64,000 bases of DNA, from positions 186,001 through 250,000 of the forward strand of contig NZ_JAAGNX010000001.1 of the NCBI RefSeq assembly GCF_010500615.1. Reading direction: 5' to 3'. The position numbers and the translations under genes are program-made. The notes under the pieces were generated by a model that was not told the origin of the DNA, made no database searches, and saw only the letters and a program-made list of their open reading frames with translations. Source of the stretch: Oceanipulchritudo coccoides. GTDB lineage: Bacteria > Verrucomicrobiota > Verrucomicrobiia > Opitutales > Oceanipulchritudinaceae. Shown one piece after another: positions 8,501 to 17,219 of this stretch (position 1 is its first letter; each line of letters opens with the position of its first letter).

Positions 8501-9106
8501 TTATTGACTTTTCGAAACGCTTGATGGTGGTTGAGGAGTGGATTGATTTTTGTTTAAATCGGGCAAACCAATTCTGGACATAAAGGAAGCGAATCTTTGG
8601 GATAAATCCTCTCGAAAAAGTTCAGGCATGCTCCACGATGATCCATGAGACTTGATTTTTTCCAGATGAGTTATTTTGGATGAAAAGTAGTGTTTGAAAT
8701 CAACTACTGAGTTAGGAATCTGAACTGTGTCAGGAAACTCTAAATAGTGATACCTAGGGTTTTGGTTGTTCTTAATGAAAGTGCCCTCGGTGTTTTTCCA
8801 TCTTTTGGGATTCATTCTATATTTTAGGTTAGAAAGATGATCACCAGTTCGAAAGTGTTCCACATTATATAGCGGAGCTACTAAAACAGAAATTAGATAT
8901 TTATCCTGGGATCCTTTGTCGGCTTGGCGAAATGTATAATCCTGCTGTAAATCACAATCTTGGGTGAGAATCACGCAAAAAGGAAAAACAATCTTTGAAA
9001 TTAATAACCTTCCTTGGTCTTCAACCACCTCCTCGATGAATTCGACGTTTTCGACGATATCCCCTTGGAGGACCCTTTGATTGGTGCTGGTAGTGACATT
9101 AATCAT
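8501..9106 (-). CDS. Unknown protein with TQDCDL motif
   Basis: 201 residues, last gene of a three-gene minus-strand operon whose members overlap by 8 and 23 bases. The N-terminal half is beta-rich and contains FCVILTQDCDLQQD at about residues 46-58, a motif I have seen in uncharacterised accessory proteins but cannot assign a function. The C-terminus is Ser/Pro/Gln-rich and probably disordered. AT-rich composition matches the other cargo. It converges on the HUH-fusion gene with about 50 bases between the stops and no obvious terminator. Confidence 0.6.
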   Translation of the reverse strand: MINVTTSTNQRVLQGDIVENVEFIEEVVEDQGRLLISKIVFPFCVILTQDCDLQQDYTFRQADKGSQDKYLISVLVAPLYNVEHFRTGDHLSNLKYRMNPKRWKNTEGTFIKNNQNPRYHYLEFPDTVQIPNSVVDFKHYFSSKITHLEKIKSHGSSWSMPELFREDLSQRFASFMSRIGLPDLNKNQSTPQPPSSVSKSQ

Positions 9107-9296
9107 TAGTGATCTTTGCCTTAATTATTATCCTAAATGGTTTGCCGTCGCCATATTCTGAGTAATCCTCTCCAGAACCACTCAGAGGAAAACTATCAGA
9201 CACCTCACTTTGAGTTTCGCGTTCTAATGGAGTCGAATCCAAATCCTCAAATAGTTTCAGAGGATCATCCTCTTCACTCGGATATTGCGGGTTCAT
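9099..9296 (-). CDS. Small acidic protein of unknown function (65 aa)
   Basis: 65 residues, strongly acidic, starting MNPQYPSEEDDPLKLFEDLD and ending with a short beta-like FRIIIKAKI segment. It overlaps the upstream TIGR04255-like gene by 23 bases and the downstream gene by 8 bases, which argues for translational coupling and against chance. No family recognised; it could be an adaptor or antitoxin-sized partner, but nothing in the sequence proves this. Confidence 0.5.
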   Translation of the reverse strand: MNPQYPSEEDDPLKLFEDLDSTPLERETQSEVSDSFPLSGSGEDYSEYGDGKPFRIIIKAKITND

Positions 9297-10050
9297 GACT
9301 TAAATCTTCTCTGAGGGGTTCTTCGATACTACTTTCAAATGCATCGTGAATCACTGTGTGAAATTTACTGAGGTAGTTCTCAATTTCATTGATGAAATAC
9401 GCCCCTGTTGAGAAGCAGTCATAGTCTAGAATAAATGATCTCCGCTTTATTTTCGCAGGAAAGTCTGGATTATGAATTCCATACCTAAATGTTAGTTGGA
9501 AATCCTCAAAATTATAAGTGGCTGTCTTGAATGCACGTGTTAAATTTGTTCCCGTCACCTTGCTTCCCTTGATAGTTATGTCGGGAATATCTAATAGCGT
9601 CGGATTAAAGAGGCCCGACCAATCCAGAACAGGACGACTATTGATCGTGAAATTGTTAATGTATCTGAGGCCAATTCTTTTAATCTTGTTTTCCTCGAAA
9701 ACCTCTGAAACCGCCTTTAGCGCGTTGTAGAATTCTGGTTCTAGCATTTCAAAACTCTCATGTTTCTTGTGGCTGACATAAAGGAATTCATCGGTTATAA
9801 CAAGGGAACTAGTTTTCTCCTTATTGAAAAAAGTCCATTTGATCCTTTCTTTCTTTCGCACGGTACCTTTTTCTGGACCTAGTTCAATCTCGTGCCCTTG
9901 TTCCATTTGGGGTTCGATTATCGGGAAGTACTCACGGGCTGCTTTGTAGACGACATCCGGAATACTATCCTGAAATTTTGGCACTTCAGATAAGAAATCT
10001 ACACGAGCGATAACCTCTGTAAGATAGTTCCTGGCATAACGGGAATTCAT
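9274..10050 (-). CDS. TIGR04255-like protein
   Basis: 258 residues from the ATG at 10050. The pattern RNYLTEVIARVDF near the N-terminus, a middle KWTFFNKEKTSSLVITDEFLYVS segment (not a known catalytic motif) and KRIGLRYINNFTI resembles the sporadically distributed TIGR04255 family, which occurs in accessory and defence-type loci and has no known biochemical activity. A TTG start at 10092 would add 14 residues, but the family-like sequence begins right after the ATG. It is the first gene of a tightly overlapping operon with the two genes downstream. Confidence 0.65.
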   Translation of the reverse strand: MNSRYARNYLTEVIARVDFLSEVPKFQDSIPDVVYKAAREYFPIIEPQMEQGHEIELGPEKGTVRKKERIKWTFFNKEKTSSLVITDEFLYVSHKKHESFEMLEPEFYNALKAVSEVFEENKIKRIGLRYINNFTINSRPVLDWSGLFNPTLLDIPDITIKGSKVTGTNLTRAFKTATYNFEDFQLTFRYGIHNPDFPAKIKRRSFILDYDCFSTGAYFINEIENYLSKFHTVIHDAFESSIEEPLREDLSHEPAISE

Positions 10051-10269
10051 AGAGACCCGACACTTGCATATTTTGTGCAACTGGAGAAGCAAAAGCTATG
10101 AACAAGTTTTTCACAGGCTTACTCTCAGTTAATTTCCTTTCTGGTGTTTTCATCCTCAGTTAGAAATCTTGTTGAGAGAAGGGGGATCGGAATCCATTAA
10201 CCCGGTAAAATCCCGTACAGCTGCAAATTTCTTTCTATGGCCTGGAATTGGTAACCCGTTGATTACCAA

Positions 10270-10345
10270 TGGAGCCAGCTGTCAGACTCGAACTGACGAC
10301 CTGCTGATTACAAATCAGCTGCTCTACCAACTGAGCTAAGCTGGC
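10270..10345 (-). tRNA. tRNA-Thr (anticodon TGT)
   Basis: The minus strand folds into a full cloverleaf: acceptor stem GCCAGCT/AGCTGGC, D-arm GCTCAGTTGGTAGAGC, anticodon loop with TGT between stems CTGAT/ATCAG, T-arm around TTCGAGT, U discriminator and encoded CCA. The 3' end faces the accessory region. Confidence 0.97.
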
Positions 10346-10348
10346 CTA

Positions 10349-10424
<76 letters not shown>

Positions 10425-10571
10425 CCGGAAAGGCTACGAATAAGGAAGGGAAGGCGGGCTTGGGCAAGTTAAAAATCTGGTTTTTTAAGGTGTGGCAGCG
10501 GGCAATTGCGGGTTGGCCGGACTGGCATTGTTCGCTTGCCAGAATCGGGGCCATTCCTAGGCTCTGGCGTC

Positions 10572-11204
10572 ATGATGGACGAGTTTGACGAAAGTGTCGG
10601 GGAAGAGGCTGCGGAAAGCCGTGGATCGAAGCTGGGTCTGGGTGTTTTGATGATTGGGATAGCCGGGATTGTTCTGGGCATTACGGGCATCATGATGGCC
10701 AATCAGGCACAGAAAAGTCTCAAGACCCTGGAGGCCAACCTGCAGGCGCGACCGGACAAGACGCCCGAGATGGAAAAGGCTTTGGAGAGCATGGAGGAGC
10801 GGCTGGTCAAGCTTGGAGGGGAATTTGTAAAACTGGGGCGGGCTGACCGTCAGCTCCAGGAAAACACGCAAAAGGCCTTTGATGCGGTATTGGGCGATGT
10901 GAAGACCAACCGTGAAGGGATTAATGACGTCACGGAGAAGATGACGGAATTGGTGGACAAACTGGAAAACTGGAAGCCATCGACCACAGCAGCCCGGAGG
11001 GTTGCTACACCGGCTGAGACGGCTGGGGACGGTGCCGAGGCAGCGGTGGCTGAGGGAGGCGTACACATTGTCCGTAGCGGCGACACGCTGAGCAAGATCG
11101 CGGTCGAGTACGGGGTGACACTTTCCGAAATTCAGGCGGCGAATCCGCGTGTGAATCCCCGGGCCCTGCAGATCGGCCAGAAAATTGTCATTCCCGGAAA
11201 TTAA
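10572..11204 (+). CDS. Membrane-anchored coiled-coil LysM protein
   Basis: 210 residues from ATG 10572. A short acidic cytoplasmic tail is followed by one membrane segment (LGVLMIGIAGIVLGITGIMM), a long coiled-coil region of about 90 residues, an Ala/Thr/Pro linker and a C-terminal LysM domain (HIVRSGDTLSKIAVEYGV to QIGQKIVIP) that should bind peptidoglycan. It probably links the inner membrane to the wall. A TTG at 10506 would add 22 residues that look like untranslated leader and were left out. It is followed after 26 bases by the Nudix gene. Confidence 0.85.
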   Translation: MMDEFDESVGEEAAESRGSKLGLGVLMIGIAGIVLGITGIMMANQAQKSLKTLEANLQARPDKTPEMEKALESMEERLVKLGGEFVKLGRADRQLQENTQKAFDAVLGDVKTNREGINDVTEKMTELVDKLENWKPSTTAARRVATPAETAGDGAEAAVAEGGVHIVRSGDTLSKIAVEYGVTLSEIQAANPRVNPRALQIGQKIVIPGN

Positions 11205-11230
11205 GCCCCACCTTCCAGGATTTTTGACGA

Positions 11231-11818
11231 ATGCCTGACAAGCGTATCAGTGCCTGGGAACGGAAGGAGACTTCCCTCCATGCGGATTGTTCGGTTTACA
11301 AGATCCTGAAGGAACGCTGGACCAATGAGCGCGAGTCTTCCCATGGAGACTTTTTTGTCATGGACGTGGGCGACTGGGCCGTTGCGATGGCCTTGACGGA
11401 ACGCGATACGATTGTCCTTGTACGGCAGTTTCGTTTTGGGACCGCCGGTTTTTCATGGGAGCTGCCCGCCGGCGTGGTTGATCCCGGAGAGGATCCGGTC
11501 GAAGGTGGTTTGCGTGAATTGTACGAGGAAAGTGGATACAAGGGAAAATCAACCAAGCTCCTTGGGATGGTACATCCCAATCCGGCGATTCAACGAAACT
11601 GCTGTCACTTTGTCCTTGTTGAGGGGGCTGAGCGCGTGGATGGCGGCGACCCCGGACCGCATGAGTTTTTTGACGTGGAGGAAGTGCCGCTGAACACCCT
11701 GTTTGACTGGGCGCGTGACGGGACGATCACCCATGGAATTGTGCATGCCGCGCTGTTCTTCCTGCGCGACCACCTCTTGGAGAGCGGTTACAAGCCGAGC
11801 GAGCTGGGTGTCAGGTAA
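11231..11818 (+). CDS. Nudix hydrolase, ADP-ribose pyrophosphatase-like
   Basis: 195 residues. The Nudix box is complete: GVVDPGE, seven residues, then RELYEESGY, matching G-x5-E-x7-REUxEExGU. The upstream part, VRQFRFGTAGFSWELPAG, is typical of ADP-sugar pyrophosphatases (NudF-like). It should hydrolyse a nucleoside diphosphate linked to another moiety, most likely ADP-ribose. Its 3' end overlaps the convergent SixA-like gene by 31 bases. Confidence 0.88.
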   Translation: MPDKRISAWERKETSLHADCSVYKILKERWTNERESSHGDFFVMDVGDWAVAMALTERDTIVLVRQFRFGTAGFSWELPAGVVDPGEDPVEGGLRELYEESGYKGKSTKLLGMVHPNPAIQRNCCHFVLVEGAERVDGGDPGPHEFFDVEEVPLNTLFDWARDGTITHGIVHAALFFLRDHLLESGYKPSELGVR

Positions 11819-12264
11819 GCCTGCAGGCAAAATCCGCTCTGGGTAAATTCCTCGCGCTTGAGGACCATCAGGGCACCTTTCTTGAAAGGCAGGTAAGAGC
11901 GCTCACGGTCGATGCCTATCAGGGCACTTGCGAGAATCGAGAGGTGCGGGTTGTGGCCGACAATGAGGACCGAACTTTCCTGCTTCTTCAGCCTTTTATA
12001 GAGATCGGCGGGGTCACCATGCGGGACAAGCTTGTCCATGTAGTGAATTTTTAATGTTCCCTTGCTGTTGTTTAAAAAGGGCTCAGCGGTCTGGCGTGCC
12101 CGTTCATAGGGACTGCACCAGATTTCCTCAAAATCGAAAAAGCCCCTTTCCATGGCGAAGCTTGCCATCTGTTGTGCGCACTCCTGCCCGCGCCCGGAAA
12201 GCGTGCGTTCCGGATCCGGAGGGCCGTAATCGGCGTGGGCATGTCGCATGAGGAACAGTTTCAT
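11788..12264 (-). CDS. SixA-like histidine phosphatase
   Basis: 158 residues with the histidine-phosphatase signature LFLMRHAHAD at the start, ERARQTAEPF in the middle and VGHNPHLS containing the second catalytic His. The length and the HAHA variant match the SixA subfamily, which dephosphorylates phosphohistidine on signalling or PTS proteins. It converges on the Nudix gene with a 31-base overlap of coding ends. Confidence 0.87.
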   Translation of the reverse strand: MKLFLMRHAHADYGPPDPERTLSGRGQECAQQMASFAMERGFFDFEEIWCSPYERARQTAEPFLNNSKGTLKIHYMDKLVPHGDPADLYKRLKKQESSVLIVGHNPHLSILASALIGIDRERSYLPFKKGALMVLKREEFTQSGFCLQAYLTPSSLGL

Positions 12265-12281
12265 GTGAACTTAGATAAACA

Positions 12282-12341
12282 ACGAATCACACAAATCACG
12301 CGAATATTAATTTGTTCTTTTATGTCCTTCGTGTGATTCGT
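12282..12341. repeat. Palindromic intergenic element
   Basis: ACGAATCACAC (12282-12292) is matched by its exact reverse complement GTGTGATTCGT (12331-12341). The left arm continues AAATCACGCGAAT, an internal near-repeat of the same word. It lies between the divergent SixA-like and MATE genes. It could be a REP-like dispersed element or a paired operator; no other copy was found in this window. Confidence 0.55.
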
Positions 12342-12351
12342 AGTTACATTC

Positions 12352-13695
12352 ATGTCCGGGACAGGGTACATCAGTGAGTTGAGGAAGACGTTGTTGTTGG
12401 CGACGCCGATCATGGCTGGCCATTTGAGCCAGATGATCCTTGGCTTTGTCGACACCCTGATGATTGGCCGGGTGGGGGTGGTCCCGTTGGCCGGGGCGGC
12501 GTTTTCCAATGCCGTGAGCAATATCCTCTTTATCGGTGGGATTGGCCTGCTCACGGCCGTATCCGTGTTTGTCTCGCATGCTTACGGGGCCGGAGACAGG
12601 AAAGAAGCCGGACAGGTGCTCAGGCGCGGGCTGATAATCGCCCTTTCCTGCGGGATCCTGATCTTCGGGCTGATCCGGGGAAGCTTTCCTTTTCTTCACA
12701 TGCTTGGCCAGCCAGAGGATGTGATCGAGGCGGCAAAGCCGTATCTCTTCTACATTGGACTCTCCATTCCCGTCGCCTTGACAAACATTTGTTTCAAGAA
12801 TTTCTCCGAGGCGCAGAATGCCCCATGGCCGGGCTTCTGGACGGGCTTGGGCGCGGTCTTTCTCAACATTTTCCTGAACTGGGTCCTGATTTACGGCAAC
12901 CTGGGTATGCCAGCGATGGGTCTGGAGGGAGCGGGGATTGCGACTCTCATCAGCCGATTTGCCAACCTGTTCTTTCTCGTTGCTTGGCTCAAGCGTGATG
13001 CTCGCTGTCGCGAGAGCTGGCCGATGGAGTGGTTTGGCTCCCTAGCTTGGAAGCCAGTTCTCGGCATGCTGCGCCTTGGTTTCCCTGTCGCCCTCCAACT
13101 GATCATGGAAATTGGGGCCTTTGGAGCATGCACATTGCTCATGGGATGGATCGGAGTCATTGAGATTGCCGCGCACCATATCGCTATTACCTATGCTGCC
13201 ACCACCTTCATGATTCCCCTCGGAATTTCCCTCGCGGTAGCCATCCGCGTGGGGCATGTCATCGGGGGAGGGGAGCCGCATCGGGCGAGAACCATTGGAT
13301 TCGGGTCGATCGGGTTTGGCGTGTTGTTGAGTGGTGTGTTCGCGACCTTTTTCATTGTCCTCAATGTGACCTTGGTCGGCTTCTTCACCAAGGATCCTGC
13401 AACCGTTGCCGTGGCCTCGGTCCTCATCATTATTGCCGGCTTTTTCCAGTTGTTCGACGGCGTGCAGGTCCTGTCTGCGGGTGCCTTGCGGGGGTGCAAG
13501 GATGTGAAAGTCCCCACCTACATCATCTTCATGGCGTACTGGGTTATTGGAATTCCCGTCGGGTCACTGCTGGCCTTCCCCATGGACTTCGGAGCAACGG
13601 GAATCTGGATTGGCCTGGCATCCGGACTTGGGGCAGCCGCGATCGGCCTGCTGGCCCGATTTGCCCTGATCACGCGGGGTTCACACATGGCCTGA
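12352..13695 (+). CDS. MATE family multidrug/Na+ antiporter
   Basis: 447 residues and about 12 membrane segments. The N-terminal LATPIMAGHLSQMILGFVDTLMIGRVG is the typical MATE opening, and the two pseudo-symmetric halves are visible (second half begins near GMLRLGFPVALQLIMEIG). It should export organic cations or metabolites in exchange for Na+ or H+. Full length. It is transcribed divergently from the SixA-like gene. Confidence 0.93.
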   Translation: MSGTGYISELRKTLLLATPIMAGHLSQMILGFVDTLMIGRVGVVPLAGAAFSNAVSNILFIGGIGLLTAVSVFVSHAYGAGDRKEAGQVLRRGLIIALSCGILIFGLIRGSFPFLHMLGQPEDVIEAAKPYLFYIGLSIPVALTNICFKNFSEAQNAPWPGFWTGLGAVFLNIFLNWVLIYGNLGMPAMGLEGAGIATLISRFANLFFLVAWLKRDARCRESWPMEWFGSLAWKPVLGMLRLGFPVALQLIMEIGAFGACTLLMGWIGVIEIAAHHIAITYAATTFMIPLGISLAVAIRVGHVIGGGEPHRARTIGFGSIGFGVLLSGVFATFFIVLNVTLVGFFTKDPATVAVASVLIIIAGFFQLFDGVQVLSAGALRGCKDVKVPTYIIFMAYWVIGIPVGSLLAFPMDFGATGIWIGLASGLGAAAIGLLARFALITRGSHMA

Positions 13696-13704
13696 AGTGG
13701 CTCG

Positions 13705-14025
13705 CTAAAGACTCCAGCCCGTAATAATGAATTCCACCCGCTTTTCCTTGCCCGCTTCCACCTGAATGAAAAGTTCCTGCAGGCCCTTGGCAGTCTGGGT
13801 GACCGCTTTCCAGCCACCGGGCACCTGACGCTGAACCTTTACAGCGCCCGTTTTACCAACTTTCCCAAGCGATTTTCCGCCGTAGGAGCGCCCGATAATG
13901 ACCGCCGTCACGCCGTCGAGCGCATTGATGCGATCAATCGTCTTCTGGCATTCCTTGGAGGTGCTTTGATGTCGGCCGCGGGGTGGCATGTGATCAGGCA
14001 AGGGAAGAAGCAGATGGGCGTCCAT
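13705..14025 (-). CDS. Conserved-looking hypothetical protein
   Basis: 106 residues, minus strand, with no hydrophobic segment. The central part, RINALDGVTAVIIGRSYGGKSLGK followed by beta-rich KVQRQVPGGWKAV and ELFIQVEAG, looks like a small folded alpha/beta domain rather than random translation. There is no competing frame on the other strand here. No function can be assigned. It is divergent from the symporter gene at 14085 and tail-to-tail with the MATE gene. Confidence 0.5.
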   Translation of the reverse strand: MDAHLLLPLPDHMPPRGRHQSTSKECQKTIDRINALDGVTAVIIGRSYGGKSLGKVGKTGAVKVQRQVPGGWKAVTQTAKGLQELFIQVEAGKEKRVEFIITGWSL

Positions 14026-14084
14026 CCTATATCAGCCAGTTTATTATTGCACTACATTGCAGTAAAACCGTGAATACGAAGGAT

Positions 14085-15494
14085 ATGAACCCCCAAAACG
14101 GAAAACTGAGCATCCTTGAGAAGGTGGGCTACGGGGCCGGGGATACGGCCTCGAACATTTTCTACCAGGCATTTAATATAGTCCTGTTTTACTATTATAC
14201 GGACGTGTGGGGGATCTCACCAATCGTCGTTGGATGGATCTACCTTGGGGCGCGTTTATGGGATGCCATCAATGATCCGCTGATGGGAATCATTGCTGAC
14301 CGGACCCAGACCCGCATGGGACGCTATCGCCCTTATCTCCTCTGGCTTGCCATCCCATTCGGGCTGATCGGATTCCTGACCTTCGCCAGCCCTGGCCTGG
14401 AGGGCAGCTTGAAGATCATTTACGCTGCTTCAACCTACACCGTGTTGGGGATGATCTACACGGCGATCAATGTTCCCTATTCGGCCCTGATGGGAGTCAT
14501 GACCCCGGATACGGAAGAGAGAACCATCCTGGCCAGCTATCGCTTTGTCGGAGCCTTCAGTGCGGCCTTGATAATCGGGGCAACAGTTCGTCCGTTGGCC
14601 AATGCCCTGGGCGGCGGTGACGAGGTTTTGGGTTACCGATTGACCTTTGCCCTTCTTGGCGGGCTCGCTTCGTTGCTCTTTATCTTCACCTTCCTGACGA
14701 CCAAGGAACGCCTTGCCCCGGAAAAGGCGGGGGCCGATACCCGTGTCGGGCGGGACTTGAAGATTCTCCTCAAGAACACACCCTGGATTATCATGGCGTT
14801 CGCCGGGTTCCTGACCCTTTCCAATGTAGCGATCCGTGCCGCGGTGACATTTCACTATTTCAAGTACTACGTTGGGGACACGGGTGAACGGTATTTCTGG
14901 TGGATGGATTTGACCTCCTTCTTCCTTTCCACCGGCTCCATAGCGTTCATCGTCGGTATCCTCTTCACCAACATATTGCGGAAGAAATTCGGCAAACGGA
15001 ACTCCCTGATCGGGATGACTCTCCTGAATGCCTTGGTAACGATACTTTTCTTTTTCATATCGCCGGACAACATTGCGGTGATGTTGATTGCCAATTTGTT
15101 GGGGTCTTTCTTTGCCGGCCCGACGCCCGCGCTTGTCTGGGCGATGTATACAGATGTGGCGGATTACGGTGAGCTGAAGTATGGCCGCCGCACAACCGGA
15201 CTGGTGTTTTCCTCGGCGATATTCGCCCAGAAGATGGGACTGATGATTGGGGGAGTGCTTTCCGGTTGGATCCTCGGCTGGGTCGGCTTTGTGGCCAATG
15301 CTGAACAGACTCCAGGATCCCTGATGGGAATCCGGGTCATGTTTTGTTTTATTCCGGGGGCCTTCGCCATCGCCAACGGGCTTGTGCTTTTCCTTTATCC
15401 GATCACCGAGGAACAAGTCCTTGAGATGGAAGAGGAACTGAACGCTCGCCGTGAAGCGCGGGAATCCGGCGAAGGTGCGATTCAACCCCAATAG
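14085..15494 (+). CDS. GPH-type sugar:cation symporter
   Basis: 469 residues, 12 membrane segments. The N-terminal VGYGAGDTASNIFYQAFN and YYYTDVWGI, and the RLWDAINDPLMG motif, place it in the glycoside-pentoside-hexuronide:cation symporter family (MelB/XylP type), which brings oligosaccharides or glycosides in with Na+ or H+. I chose ATG 14085 because the family sequence begins a few residues later. The in-frame extension to 13983 overlaps the divergent gene and lacks protein character. It lacks the operator seen further right, so it is probably not part of that regulon. Confidence 0.9.
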   Translation: MNPQNGKLSILEKVGYGAGDTASNIFYQAFNIVLFYYYTDVWGISPIVVGWIYLGARLWDAINDPLMGIIADRTQTRMGRYRPYLLWLAIPFGLIGFLTFASPGLEGSLKIIYAASTYTVLGMIYTAINVPYSALMGVMTPDTEERTILASYRFVGAFSAALIIGATVRPLANALGGGDEVLGYRLTFALLGGLASLLFIFTFLTTKERLAPEKAGADTRVGRDLKILLKNTPWIIMAFAGFLTLSNVAIRAAVTFHYFKYYVGDTGERYFWWMDLTSFFLSTGSIAFIVGILFTNILRKKFGKRNSLIGMTLLNALVTILFFFISPDNIAVMLIANLLGSFFAGPTPALVWAMYTDVADYGELKYGRRTTGLVFSSAIFAQKMGLMIGGVLSGWILGWVGFVANAEQTPGSLMGIRVMFCFIPGAFAIANGLVLFLYPITEEQVLEMEEELNARREARESGEGAIQPQ

Positions 15495-15546
15495 TTGAGC
15501 TTATTCCCTTGCGCCCGCGCGCAAGTGTGTAAACCTCCCCGCGCTT

Positions 15547-17163
15547 ATGATCACGATCAGGGATTTACTACTTCGGCACGGGGAGCGAGCGCTTTTCAAC
15601 AACATCTCCACCATGATCGGTCCGCACGACCGCATGGGTTTGGTGGGCGTGAATGGGTCAGGCAAATCAACCTTCCTGAAGGTGCTGACGGGACAGGTGG
15701 AATTTGATTCGGGGGAAATCGAGAAGCCGGACTATGTGACGGTTGGGTATCTTCCGCAGGATGGTATTTCGAGCCATGGCCGCAGCCTTTATGAAGAGGT
15801 GGAATCGGCCTTTGAGGATGTCCTTTCACTGCAGGCGAAAATCGACAAGGCGAGCGAGGAAATGTACGACCTCGATCCGGAGGATGAGGCGTACTACGAG
15901 CTCATCGACATGATCGGGGAATGGGAATTGCAACTCGAAGATCATGAGCCGGAGAAGATGAAGTCGCGGATTGAACGCATCCTCATGGGGCTCGGCTTTG
16001 AGACGAAGGATTTCCAGCGCGACACCGGTGAATTTTCGGGTGGTTGGCAAATGCGCATTGCCCTCGCCAAGCTACTCCTGCGGACACCGCTCCTGCTCCT
16101 GCTGGATGAACCCACTAATCACTTGGATATTATTTCCCAGCATTGGCTGGAAGGCTACCTTTCGAACTACCATGGTTCCCTGATGGTCATATCGCACGAC
16201 CGGGCCTTCCTGGATGCGATTACCAACAAGACCTACGAGCTCAAGATGGGCAACCTGAACGTCTATCAGGGCAATTACAGCCATTTTGAAAAGGCCAGTG
16301 CCGAGCGACTCGCGACGCAGCGAAAGGCCGCGACCACGCAGAAAAAGGAAATCGCCCGGCAGAAGGAATTTATCAACCGCTTCCGCTCGAACCAGAAGAA
16401 GGCGAGTATGGTGCAGAGCCGCATGAAGCAGTTGGACAAGATTGAAATTGTCGAGCCAGAGCGGGAGGAGAAGAAGATTTTCTTCCGCTTTCCGGAGCCA
16501 CCGCCGGCGAGCCACAAGGTGGTGAACCTGAAAGGGATTCACAAGGCCTACGGTGACATCAAGGTCTTTACCGGGCTCAACCTGGAACTCGACAGCGGCG
16601 ACCGTATTGCCGTGGTGGGAGTCAATGGCGCGGGGAAGTCCACGCTGGCGCGCCTCATTGCAGGCGTCGAAAAGCCGGATGCCGGTGAGCGCGAAACAGG
16701 CGTCAACACGGTCATCGGATACTTTGCCCAGCATCAGGCGGAGGAGCTCAATCCAAACAAGACCGTCCTTGAGGAAGTGGAGTCCGCCTCGGTCGGGTTT
16801 GAACAGGCAAATCCCCGGGCAGCGCTTGGGGCGCTGCTGTTCAGTGGGGAAGACCAGAAGAAATCCGTCTCCGTCCTTTCAGGAGGTGAGCGCAACCGCA
16901 TTGCCCTCGCCAAGATGCTCATGCGCCCGGCCAACTGCATCATTCTGGATGAGCCGACCAATCATTTGGACATCCGCAGCAAGCAGGTCCTCCAGGAGGC
17001 GATTACCCTCTTCAAGGGCACCGTCATCCTCGTCAGCCACGATCGCTCCTTCCTTGACCCGGTGGTGAACAAGGTTCTTGAAGTCCGCCCGGACGGCATG
17101 CGCATGCTCACTTGTAACGTTTCCGAATACATCGATCGGATTGAGAAGGAAGCTGGCGTCTAG
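15547..17163 (+). CDS. ABC-F family ATPase
   Basis: 538 residues with two ABC ATPase domains: Walker A GVNGSGKST and GVNGAGKST, signatures FSGGWQMRIALAK and LSGGERNRIALAK, and Walker B LLLLDEPTNHLD and IILDEPTNHLD. A charged linker of about 80 residues lies between them and there are no membrane segments. ABC-F proteins act on the ribosome as translation factors or antibiotic-protection factors. The subfamily (Uup or YbiT-like) cannot be fixed here. A short GC-rich hairpin precedes the gene. Confidence 0.94.
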   Translation: MITIRDLLLRHGERALFNNISTMIGPHDRMGLVGVNGSGKSTFLKVLTGQVEFDSGEIEKPDYVTVGYLPQDGISSHGRSLYEEVESAFEDVLSLQAKIDKASEEMYDLDPEDEAYYELIDMIGEWELQLEDHEPEKMKSRIERILMGLGFETKDFQRDTGEFSGGWQMRIALAKLLLRTPLLLLLDEPTNHLDIISQHWLEGYLSNYHGSLMVISHDRAFLDAITNKTYELKMGNLNVYQGNYSHFEKASAERLATQRKAATTQKKEIARQKEFINRFRSNQKKASMVQSRMKQLDKIEIVEPEREEKKIFFRFPEPPPASHKVVNLKGIHKAYGDIKVFTGLNLELDSGDRIAVVGVNGAGKSTLARLIAGVEKPDAGERETGVNTVIGYFAQHQAEELNPNKTVLEEVESASVGFEQANPRAALGALLFSGEDQKKSVSVLSGGERNRIALAKMLMRPANCIILDEPTNHLDIRSKQVLQEAITLFKGTVILVSHDRSFLDPVVNKVLEVRPDGMRMLTCNVSEYIDRIEKEAGV

Positions 17164-17219
17164 GTTAAGGTCTTATTTAGTGGTGGTGAGGCGGCCGCTT
17201 TCGTGATCTGTTTGAGGGC

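Larger units (their letters stand above)
1..10269. mobile_element. Putative integrative element, left end outside the window
   Basis: The stretch carries a tyrosine recombinase, an excisionase-like HTH protein, an HUH replication-type protein, terminase-small-subunit-like and unknown small genes, and restriction/defence-like cargo, and it ends at two tRNA genes whose 3' ends face it. Base composition is mosaic: the DGQHR/methylase block and the 7,490-10,250 block are clearly AT-rich, while the block from about 4,750 to 7,490 is GC-richer. The right limit at the 3' end of tRNA-Thr is an inference from the usual tRNA preference of such integrases. I found no copy of the tRNA 3' end near the left window edge, and the recombinase gene itself runs off that edge, so the left attachment site must lie outside if it exists. 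Confidence 0.55.

Noticed and set aside
14430-15491. Long antisense open frame (353 codons) opposite the GPH symporter
   Set aside because: It lies fully inside a gene with clear family motifs, its translation is Gly/Arg/His-rich without hydrophobic core or motif, and no RBS is present. The same holds for long antisense frames at 41353-42471, 46911-47930 and 51584-52735.
15508-15525. CTTGCGC/GCGCAAG hairpin between the symporter and ABC-F genes
   Set aside because: The stem is good but no T-run follows, so I do not call it a terminator.
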